This document shows, piece after piece, positions 7,118 to 12,435 of a DNA stretch of 13,265 nt. Under the pieces are notes generated by a model that saw nothing but the letters and a program-made list of their open reading frames with translations, did not search any database and was not told the DNA's origin. Source of the DNA: Aquirufa sp. (lineage in GTDB: Bacteria > Bacteroidota > Bacteroidia > Cytophagales > Spirosomataceae); assembly GCA_030833145.1 (NCBI GenBank), contig JAURHT010000049.1, positions 1 to 13,265 on the forward strand, written 5' to 3'. Positions within the stretch are counted from its first letter, which is position 1; each line of letters starts with the position of its first letter. The position numbers and the translations under genes are program-made.

Positions 7118-7909
7118 CTAATTGTTTGTCGTACATTTGAATGTAGAAATAGTAACACAACCTATGGATTCATAGAAACAAGATGTGCTGGTTCCCAATA
7201 ATTTACATTGAAAAGATTTAATATCTTCCCCAGCTCCACCTCTCACCTCTTGCTCATCATCAATTGACTGCTCTCTTGTAAAGCCCCATCCGATTGTATA
7301 TCCATAATAGACTCGACCAATTGGAGCCTCGTAATCTGAACGCAGATTTGAAAGTCTTTCTCCGTATGGATTTGACGTCCGAATCTCATCATAATAGTTT
7401 AATAAAACTAATGCGATCAATCTTTCTTTAGAAGACAAAGCCACTTCTTTATCCAACTTTATAATTTTGTTATGATAAGTTAAAATGAATGTATTATTCG
7501 ATTTATCAATATCTAGTTTAGCATTAATTCCCCAAGTATTAAAATGGGTCTCGACTGAATACGTTCTTGCTGACTTTTTCTTAAATAGAATTCTGGAATG
7601 GTTAAGATTTATATTTTCACCATTGATTACATTATTTTGACCTTGAACCTCGAAAACTAATTCGCTAGGTTTTGATTGCTCTGTTTTAATAAACTGGTTT
7701 ACCCCCAACAAATAGCTAATTTTAGAAATATCTATTTTAACAGAATCAAATGAAATTTCTTCGGGTTCTATTTCAACTTCTGAATTAAAAGGTTCTATTG
7801 AATTAGTTGAAACGCATCCATTTAATAATAAAAGGGACAAAAAAATAACAACATAATAAGAGAAAACTACATACCTCAATTCATTTTTGGTCGTCTTAAA
7901 AGTATCCAT
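7118..7909 (-). CDS. Hypothetical lipoprotein with Cys-rich C-terminus
   Basis: I do not recognise this 263-residue protein. A hydrophobic segment (about 14-30) ends in LLLLNGC, placing the lipidated residue at Cys32, after an unusually long n-region. The mature part starts with an acidic linker (about 33-58), followed by beta-strand-rich sequence (85-150: LVFEVQGQNNVIN, SRILFKKKSARTYSVETHF, TFILTYHNKIIKL). A helix, KERLIALVLLNYYDEI, follows at 161-176. The end holds four cysteines (235, 244, 251, 259) within 25 residues, suggesting two disulfide bonds in the periplasm or outside. Base composition is clearly more AT-rich than in the surrounding genes, and codons such as AAA, TTA, ATA and AAT dominate, which suggests recent acquisition. 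It is the first gene of a three-gene leftward cluster, with a good promoter match upstream (7979-8009). Confidence 0.72.
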   Translation of the reverse strand: MDTFKTTKNELRYVVFSYYVVIFLSLLLLNGCVSTNSIEPFNSEVEIEPEEISFDSVKIDISKISYLLGVNQFIKTEQSKPSELVFEVQGQNNVINGENINLNHSRILFKKKSARTYSVETHFNTWGINAKLDIDKSNNTFILTYHNKIIKLDKEVALSSKERLIALVLLNYYDEIRTSNPYGERLSNLRSDYEAPIGRVYYGYTIGWGFTREQSIDDEQEVRGGAGEDIKSFQCKLLGTSTSCFYESIGCVTISTFKCTTNN

Positions 7910-7978
7910 ATTTCTTATGAAATTTGCCCTTACTCTTCAGTGGTTTTTCAGGTTTCACCAACACTAATGTGTGCGGCG

Positions 7979-8009
7979 TAAACTTAGCGTATTAAAATAC
8001 ATGTATCAA
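7979..8009 (-). promoter_or_regulatory. Candidate promoter of the AT-rich cluster
   Basis: On the coding strand a TTG (8009-8007) is separated by 20 bases from TAAGTTTA (7986-7979), which matches TAnnTTTG at all but the last base. This is the expected spacing for the main Bacteroidota sigma factor. Transcription would start near 7972, leaving a leader of about 60 bases before the lipoprotein ATG. Confidence 0.45.
7997..8006. promoter_or_regulatory. Perfect 10-bp palindrome in the promoter spacer, possible operator
   Basis: ATACATGTAT is a perfect palindrome lying inside the -33/-7 spacer of the candidate promoter, directly next to the -33 TTG. That is where a repressor would act. Its binder is unknown. 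The TACA/TGTA halves recall BlaI operators of Firmicutes, but differ from the dyads upstream of the blaI-like gene in this window. Confidence 0.4.
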
Positions 8010-8085
8010 TACCGCCTAGGTAGTAGTTTAGCAGTAGTTTAGCGGTATAGGTTGATCTAAGCAGCTTTTTTACTGCCTACCTGGG
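8009..8085. repeat. Tandem 11-bp repeat within nested inverted repeats
   Basis: AGTAGTTTAGC occurs twice without a gap (8022-8032, 8033-8043). Around it are ATACCGC/GCGGTAT (8009-8015 with 8042-8048), CCTAGGTAG pairing with CTACCTGGG (8015-8023 with 8077-8085, one G-T pair), and GCAGTA/TACTGC (8031-8036 with 8071-8076). The last two stems can form together as one long hairpin with a seven-base bulge; the first is an alternative fold. No ORF explains the segment. It directly adjoins the -33 element of the AT-rich cluster. Confidence 0.6.
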
Positions 8086-8141
8086 AGTCTGAGCTCGAAA
8101 AATTGGAAGGAAATGAGAGGGAATACCAAAGGGTATAAACG

Positions 8142-8173
8142 GTAATAGCCTGGTGAAAATCACCGGCTATTAC
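8142..8173 (-). terminator. Strong hairpin after the blaR1-like gene, probable terminator
   Basis: GTAATAGCC (8142-8150) pairs with GGCTATTAC (8165-8173); after a one-base bulge (T8151) the stem continues as GGTG/CACC around a five-base loop (8156-8160). It lies 31 bases past the leftward blaR1-like stop. A clean T-run is missing on either strand, so it may be a factor-assisted terminator or an mRNA-protecting stem. Confidence 0.55.
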
Positions 8174-8204
8174 ATAATTCTATCATTTTTTAAACTCGTT
8201 TACG

Positions 8205-9593
8205 CTAGGGCTTTTTGGTGGTAATTTCAACTACCCCGTTGGCCCCTTTTTCTCCATATCTTACCTTCGCGCTTTCGCCTTTCAAGACATTCATCGATTG
8301 AATGTTAGACGGGTTAAGATCGTTTAAGTTTATCTCTGAGGTGATGACTCCATCGATGACGATGAGTGGTTTCTCTTTTTGACCAGACGAAGGCTTCAAT
8401 ACAATATTTGCTTGATCTTTAGGGGAAATGTTTTTATTCGACCCTTTTACGGTCACGGTTATTTCTTTCCCGTCGCGCATACCTTTCATGACGATGGAGC
8501 TTGAATCAATGTTCCCATTCAATTTTGAAATAGAAATGGATTCAGGTGCTGCGGGTAACATGGGTGGTGTAGGAGCTCCCGGCGCAGCAGCGGGTGGCGG
8601 CGGAGGTGGCATGTCTCGCGTGGCCACAGAAAACACTTTCTTGCCAGTTTTAGGATCCGAAAAAGTAGTGGAATCAGGGCGCATCGTGATCGTGTACTGG
8701 GTTGCCATTTCTTTTTTAGGCTTAGGCTTTTGAGCACTTAATTGGATCGAGAATATGACCAAAGAAATCGCCACTAGAGGCAATACGGCAACCTTTCTTA
8801 GGTAGGCGTATTTAGGAGCTTGGGAAGTTGTTAACATGATAATTCTTCGTTTAATGGATGAATAATAGAATGAGTGACTCGGGTTTAAAAAATGATTACC
8901 GTAATGGGTTTGTAAGAGCATTTTGGCAAAAGCATCCACCTCACCTGTACCCACCGCATCGCGGTCAGCAATAAATTCGTGAATGTTTTGCAATTCTTTT
9001 TGAATGATCCAGTTGAAAGGGTTCATCCAAAAAATAGAACAAATCAGTTGAGAGAAAAGGCGATCCCAGGAGTGTTTCTCCCGAATGTGGGTGAGCTCGT
9101 GCTGCAGCATTTTTTGGCCATTTTCGTCTTCTATGGAGATGGATTTTTTCCAAAAAAGATTCGAGAAAAACGAGAACGGCGCCTCCTCTAAATCTGTTTC
9201 GATGAAGGTAAAATCGCCCATCTGTTTTTTGGCATTCATCGCCTTCAATCGGAAAATCCGAATTACCGAATAGGCTAAATAACATACCAATAAGGCACTG
9301 ATTGCTCCCATTGTCACTATTTCCCAAGGAATAATGACTTCCTGAACGGGGGCAGTTGAACCATACATAAAATACTTCAATGCGGGTGTGGCGGCCACTT
9401 GTTCCTTGGAGATTGGACTAATTGTGATAGTGACAATCGGAAAATATAAACTCAAGGCCATCGCCGCTAACAAATAAAAGCGATTGTAGGCATGGTAAAT
9501 CGTGTTCTTCAAGAATAGCGTATAATAGCCAAAGAAAATCCCTGAATATATCATCGATTTCAGCAGGTAAATAAATAGTTCCGTCTTATTCAT
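8205..9593 (-). CDS. BlaR1-like M56 membrane metallopeptidase with TonB-plug-like tail
   Basis: This 462-residue sensor protease pairs with the BlaI-like repressor. It has N-terminal membrane helices (about 7-28, 37-58 and 90-112) and an M56 zinc peptidase domain with HELTH at 165-169 and a downstream Glu206 in NIHEFIADRDAV as the likely third ligand. A hydrophobic helix at about 268-286 ends in LSAQ and takes the chain to the outside. The exported part is unusual: a proline-rich linker (329-348) and a C-terminal segment, 409-462, with VIDGVI...NPSNIQSMNVLKGESAKVRYGEKGANGVVEI, the pattern of a TonB-receptor plug rather than the penicillin-binding domain of classical BlaR1. On receiving a signal it would cleave BlaI. 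Its ATG overlaps the end of the blaI-like gene by 8 bases (ATGAATAA). No beta-lactamase gene is in the window. Confidence 0.92.
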   Translation of the reverse strand: MNKTELFIYLLKSMIYSGIFFGYYTLFLKNTIYHAYNRFYLLAAMALSLYFPIVTITISPISKEQVAATPALKYFMYGSTAPVQEVIIPWEIVTMGAISALLVCYLAYSVIRIFRLKAMNAKKQMGDFTFIETDLEEAPFSFFSNLFWKKSISIEDENGQKMLQHELTHIREKHSWDRLFSQLICSIFWMNPFNWIIQKELQNIHEFIADRDAVGTGEVDAFAKMLLQTHYGNHFLNPSHSFYYSSIKRRIIMLTTSQAPKYAYLRKVAVLPLVAISLVIFSIQLSAQKPKPKKEMATQYTITMRPDSTTFSDPKTGKKVFSVATRDMPPPPPPAAAPGAPTPPMLPAAPESISISKLNGNIDSSSIVMKGMRDGKEITVTVKGSNKNISPKDQANIVLKPSSGQKEKPLIVIDGVITSEINLNDLNPSNIQSMNVLKGESAKVRYGEKGANGVVEITTKKP

Positions 9594-9954
9594 CGCCTTT
9601 GGATTTTAAGTTTTGCAACAGGAGTTCTAAGTCTTCGATAGACATCTGCTTTTTGTCCACTAAATAGGACACGACATTCGTGTAAGATCCGTCGAAAAAG
9701 GATTCCGTTAAACCGGCCATCCGTTGGCCCGAATAGTCGCGTTTCGAGACTTTCGCGGAATACAAGTTGTTTCGATTCGGATTAGAGATTTGGACAAAAT
9801 CCTTCTCCACTAAAATCTTCAAAAGCGTGGCCACCGTATTCGAGTGTGGCTTCGGCTCCGGCAACAGTTCAATGATGTCCTTCAAGAATCCGCCTTCCGG
9901 CAAATTCCATATGACCTGCATGACCTGCTCCTCTGCTTGTGTTAATTTTTTCAT
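9586..9954 (-). CDS. BlaI/MecI family winged-helix repressor
   Basis: The ATG at 9954 gives 122 residues, the usual length for the family, beginning MKKLTQAEEQVMQVIWNL, the standard BlaI opening. The winged helix covers about 1-72, with PHSNTVATLLKILVEKDFV (36-54) as the recognition helix region and a wing near NRNNLYSAKVS. Residues 73-122 form the dimerisation and protease-sensitive part. An in-frame TTG at 9993 lies within the promoter -7 element and is rejected as the start. BlaI dimers bind dyads and block transcription until the partner M56 protease cuts them. Two dyads with identical geometry lie directly upstream, so autoregulation is very likely. The gene overlaps the blaR1-like gene by 8 bases, showing one operon with translational coupling. 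Confidence 0.95.
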   Translation of the reverse strand: MKKLTQAEEQVMQVIWNLPEGGFLKDIIELLPEPKPHSNTVATLLKILVEKDFVQISNPNRNNLYSAKVSKRDYSGQRMAGLTESFFDGSYTNVVSYLVDKKQMSIEDLELLLQNLKSKGDE

Positions 9955-9990
9955 GTTTTCGAATGCGTTTCGTTTTACGTTTCGTTGAGG

Positions 9991-9998
9991 CAAATGTA
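9991..9998 (-). promoter_or_regulatory. -7 promoter element of the blaI-blaR1-like operon
   Basis: On the coding strand TACATTTG matches TAnnTTTG exactly, 36 bases before the ATG at 9954. It directly adjoins operator dyad 1, so repressor binding there would occlude the promoter. No clear -33 TTG is visible in the AT-rich upstream sequence. Confidence 0.55.
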
Positions 9999-10016
9999 TA
10001 ACTAAATTTTTAGTTA
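9999..10016. promoter_or_regulatory. Probable BlaI operator, dyad 1
   Basis: TAACTA-N6-TAGTTA. The symmetry extends to a perfect 10-base inverted repeat with a two-base centre (9997-10018). It abuts the -7 element of the blaI-like gene. The binder is inferred from position; the motif itself is read directly. Confidence 0.7.
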
Positions 10017-10027
10017 TAAAATATTTC

Positions 10028-10045
10028 TAACTATTTTTTTAGTTA
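10028..10045. promoter_or_regulatory. Probable BlaI operator, dyad 2
   Basis: A second TAACTA-N6-TAGTTA with the same arms and spacer length as dyad 1, displaced by 29 bases. Two equal sites fit cooperative binding of repressor dimers. It is 57 bases before the start of the divergent VOC gene and might influence it as well. Confidence 0.65.
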
Positions 10046-10101
10046 TTAATTTATAAGTCGCCATTTGGAAAGTCATATTTTCTATCGAAATTTAACCCAC
10101 T

Positions 10102-10941
10102 ATGATACACGAAATTGCGACCTGCCTCTGGTTTGACAAGAATGCAAAAGAGGCTGCTGACTTTTATCAAAGCACTTTTTCAGACTTTGAGCCCCTTTCT
10201 GAAAACCCGATAGCGGTGAATTACCGCCTTTTCGGAAGACGTTTTATGCACTTAAATGGCGGCCCGGGATACCCGATTAATCCGTCCATTTCCTTCTTTG
10301 TCAATCTGGAGGAGGAAGCGGAAATTAGACAGGTTTGGGGGAAATTAACCGAAAAAGGTTCTATACTGATGGACCTCAATACGTATCCTTGGAGCCCCTT
10401 GTATGGGTGGTGTGCGGATCAGTTTGGGGTGAATTGGCAAATTATGAAGAACCATGAATCGCATGCGACGCTGGCCCCTAATTTGATGTTTAACGGTGTC
10501 AATAATGGTAAGGCAAACGAGGCGATTGATTTCTACACCTCTCTTTTCCCCAATTCTGAAATACTTCACAAGGCGCTTTATGAAAAAGGGGAGCACGATA
10601 CAGAGGGGAATGTGAAGTATTCTCAATTTACATTGAACGGAAAGCCTTTCCATTTAATGGAGAGTTCGATGGATCACCAACATAACTTTAATGAGGGAGT
10701 TTCGATGATGGTCACGGTCGATACGCAGGAAGAAATTGATCACTTGTGGGATCATTTAGTCGATGGTGGTTCGCCGGGAAGATGTGGTTGGTTAAAGGAT
10801 AAGTATGGGGTTTCGTGGCAGATTGTTCCTTCGGTTTTGGGAAAATTAATGAGCAATCCTGAGACGGCGCCTAAGGCGACTTATGCCTTTTTACAGATGT
10901 CAAAATTCGTAATTGCAGATTTAGAGGCAGCCGTAAAATAA
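10102..10941 (+). CDS. Two-domain VOC superfamily protein (PhnB / 3-demethylubiquinone-9 methyltransferase-like)
   Basis: This 279-residue soluble protein contains two copies of the PhnB-like VOC module. Copy 1 spans about 3-116 (CLWFDKNAKEAADFYQSTF ... YGWCADQFGVNWQI) and copy 2 about 124-243 (LMFNGVNNGKANEAIDFYTSLF ... CGWLKDKYGVSWQIVP). Each copy ends with the characteristic GWxxDxxGVxWQI motif. A helical tail of about 35 residues follows (LGKLMSNPETAPKATYAFLQM). Proteins of this group are often annotated as 3-demethylubiquinone-9 methyltransferases, but they are not methyltransferases; the true reaction is generally unknown. There is no signal peptide. It diverges from the blaI-like operon across a 147-base region holding the two dyads, so control by BlaI is conceivable. 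A bidirectional terminator ends it. Confidence 0.88.
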   Translation: MIHEIATCLWFDKNAKEAADFYQSTFSDFEPLSENPIAVNYRLFGRRFMHLNGGPGYPINPSISFFVNLEEEAEIRQVWGKLTEKGSILMDLNTYPWSPLYGWCADQFGVNWQIMKNHESHATLAPNLMFNGVNNGKANEAIDFYTSLFPNSEILHKALYEKGEHDTEGNVKYSQFTLNGKPFHLMESSMDHQHNFNEGVSMMVTVDTQEEIDHLWDHLVDGGSPGRCGWLKDKYGVSWQIVPSVLGKLMSNPETAPKATYAFLQMSKFVIADLEAAVK

Positions 10942-10942
10942 A

Positions 10943-10975
10943 AAAAAGGGCGGCACTAATAGCGCCGCCCTTTTC
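10943..10975. terminator. Bidirectional intrinsic terminator
   Basis: GGGCGGC (10948-10954) pairs with GCCGCCC (10964-10970) around a nine-base loop. An A-run precedes and a T-run follows, so it works as an intrinsic terminator on both strands. It separates the VOC gene from the convergent lipoprotein gene ending at 11001. Confidence 0.93.
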
Positions 10976-11000
10976 TAAACCCTTTTCAACAAAAATTCTA

Positions 11001-11543
11001 TTATTTCTTCTTAGCGGCTTCCATTGCCATAAACTCGTCCACGATTAATTTCGTATCGTAGAAATGGATTTCTTGAGCCACTTTGTCATTCTCCCATTTC
11101 AAGGCTTGGTGCACGTTCATGACAATATCCTTTCCAGTGTAATGACCTTTCACATGCCAAGTACCCCAAAGGTTTGTCCACGTTTCTCCGTTGTTCATTT
11201 TCAACGTAACCACGCGTAAGAAAGTAAAGTGTGGATTTTCCCAAAGTTTACCATTGGATGCAAAATCTGCCACATAAGCTTGTTTGCCTTTAATGTCTGG
11301 AATGGTATCTCCAGGATAATATACCGCAATGTTATCTGCAATTTCATCCCACTTATAAGTCGTGTCATTAGCAAAAGCTGCCTTGATTTGATTTTGAATA
11401 ATTTGCGATTTCTCATCCGTAGAAGACATGGTGCCTCCTAAAGAATCTGCACTTGCTTCTGTAGAAGTAGCGGCTGCGTCTTGCTTTTGACCGCAAGAAA
11501 ATAAGGCTGTAGCGACAGCCATGATCATGATAATTTTTTTCAT
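11001..11543 (-). CDS. Lipoprotein with NTF2/SnoaL-like domain
   Basis: This 180-residue protein has a lipoprotein signal ending at Cys17 (ALFSCGQ), an Ala/Ser/Thr-rich linker to about residue 45, and then an alpha+beta region of about 47-172. The order is long N-terminal helix (QIIQNQIKAAFAND), the segment WDEIADNIAVYYPGDTIPDIKGKQAYVADF, and strands rich in aromatics (ENPHFTFLRVVTLKMNNGETWTNLWGTWHVKGHY...VMNVHQALKWENDKVAQEIHFYD). This is the pattern of the NTF2-like fold used by SnoaL-type and limonene-epoxide-hydrolase-like proteins: a cone-shaped pocket for a small ligand. I see no catalytic residues that identify a substrate. It starts 9 bases after the stop of the duplicated-domain protein gene, so the two are cotranscribed and both exported, suggesting a shared role. 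Confidence 0.85.
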   Translation of the reverse strand: MKKIIMIMAVATALFSCGQKQDAAATSTEASADSLGGTMSSTDEKSQIIQNQIKAAFANDTTYKWDEIADNIAVYYPGDTIPDIKGKQAYVADFASNGKLWENPHFTFLRVVTLKMNNGETWTNLWGTWHVKGHYTGKDIVMNVHQALKWENDKVAQEIHFYDTKLIVDEFMAMEAAKKK

Positions 11544-11552
11544 TATGTATGT

Positions 11553-12326
11553 TTATTTAGTAGATAAGGCAATTTTCGTAATCATGGTTGCATTAAGTGC
11601 TCTTTTCACCGTTGCTTGTTTCATGAACTCTTCAGGTGAAATACCTAGGGCCTTTGGAATAGCCTTGTAATAGCTATCCATCATTTCATCCAATTTTGAT
11701 AATTTTTCAACACTCTGAACAGTGGTGTAATTAAACTTCACTTCATCTGAAGTTGGATATAAAGTCTTATAGAATGACCAACCTGAAATATTTCCCGCTG
11801 CTACTCTTTCTTCGTGCACCTTTAATACTTTCTGCTCAAACGCTTCGTAAGCTGCAGCATCCGTTACTTTCATCATATCAAAAATGATAAAATGATCCTT
11901 GTTTGTACCTTTTGCTGTACCCGTAATTTTCTTACCTATTGAGTGACGAAGAATTGTTTGAGTGCTAATAGTAGAGGCTGATAATTTCTTTAAACCTGGA
12001 TCTGTTTTTAAGATACTGCCAAATAATTCCATCGGATAAAGATGAATTTTATCTAAATCGGAACCCCAATTTACGGTCATATAATCGAAGTCAATTCCCT
12101 CAGATTTGATATTATTGTATGGGACATACATGGCCCAGCCATCAATAATACCGGCCGACTTGCGCGCTTCATGAATAGGCAAATATTGCTTTTCCAATGC
12201 GATGGCATCGTCCATCGTTTTTCCTGGTTGTAATTTGTGAAACGCTACCATCGTGTAGCGGTTTTGCGCGAAAGTCGCTGCTGATACCAGCAGGACTAGG
12301 GCTAGAGAGGTGAGTAGTTTTTTCAT
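11553..12326 (-). CDS. Exported protein with two tandem dimeric alpha-beta-barrel-like modules
   Basis: The ATG at 12326 gives 257 residues and a clean signal peptide (MKKLLTSLALVLLVSAATFAQ, cut near residue 21). The open frame extends upstream but adds only a second hydrophobic stretch and is rejected. The mature protein is an internal duplication. Module 1 contains YTMVAFHKL (24-32), HEARKSAGIIDGW (52-64) and FDYMTV (80-85); module 2 contains HFIIFDMMKV (145-154), HEERVAAGNISGW (171-183) and FNYTTV (198-203). The offset is 119 residues. The size and strand-helix order of each module recall ferredoxin-like alpha-beta barrels such as NIPSNAP or EthD; this is a tentative fold guess. The duplicated His-Glu-x-Arg motif may form a ligand site. 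It is probably periplasmic. The NTF2-like lipoprotein gene follows 9 bases later. Confidence 0.8.
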   Translation of the reverse strand: MKKLLTSLALVLLVSAATFAQNRYTMVAFHKLQPGKTMDDAIALEKQYLPIHEARKSAGIIDGWAMYVPYNNIKSEGIDFDYMTVNWGSDLDKIHLYPMELFGSILKTDPGLKKLSASTISTQTILRHSIGKKITGTAKGTNKDHFIIFDMMKVTDAAAYEAFEQKVLKVHEERVAAGNISGWSFYKTLYPTSDEVKFNYTTVQSVEKLSKLDEMMDSYYKAIPKALGISPEEFMKQATVKRALNATMITKIALSTK

Positions 12327-12435
12327 TTCTTTTAAGGTTAAATGTTTTCGTAAACCTAAAAACATTGCTATTAAAAGAAAAAACAAGATGATTCGAAGAT
12401 GTTCCAAAATCAGTAAAGGGAACAAATCCTCTTTT
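12327..12435 (-). other. Intergenic region between the cytochrome and the duplicated-module gene
   Basis: This AT-rich spacer contains a short GTTCC/GGAAC inverted repeat with a 12-base loop and T-rich runs, but no clean terminator. On the leftward strand TAGGTTTA resembles a -7 element, without a well-placed TTG. I could not define a promoter with confidence. Confidence 0.3.

Noticed and set aside
7116..7160. Upstream extension of the small membrane protein to 7160
   Set aside because: It would overlap the lipoprotein gene, whereas an ATG two bases after that gene's stop gives a natural coupled start.
8009..8085. Integron attC site or CRISPR remnant
   Set aside because: Only two repeat copies without spacers, no attC core boxes (GTTRRRY), and no integrase or cas gene in the window.
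8428..8733. Rightward Gly-rich open frame opposite the blaR1-like gene
   Set aside because: It is the antisense of the proline-rich linker of a well-supported gene; no family resemblance.
8965..9327. Alternative leftward frame inside the blaR1-like gene
   Set aside because: It overlaps the M56 catalytic domain in another frame and encodes no recognisable domain.
8205..9954. Beta-lactam resistance locus
   Set aside because: There is a BlaI/BlaR1-like pair but no beta-lactamase or PBP gene, and the sensor tail is not a penicillin-binding domain.
9955..9993. Upstream TTG start for the BlaI-like repressor
   Set aside because: It lies in the -7 element; the family N-terminus begins at the ATG at 9954.
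10343..10941. Methyltransferase function for the VOC protein
   Set aside because: The common database name is historical; the motifs are those of the VOC fold and no SAM-binding motif is present.
12327..12425. N-terminal extension of the duplicated-module protein
   Set aside because: A typical signal peptide begins at the ATG at 12326, and the extension only adds a second hydrophobic stretch in an AT-rich spacer.
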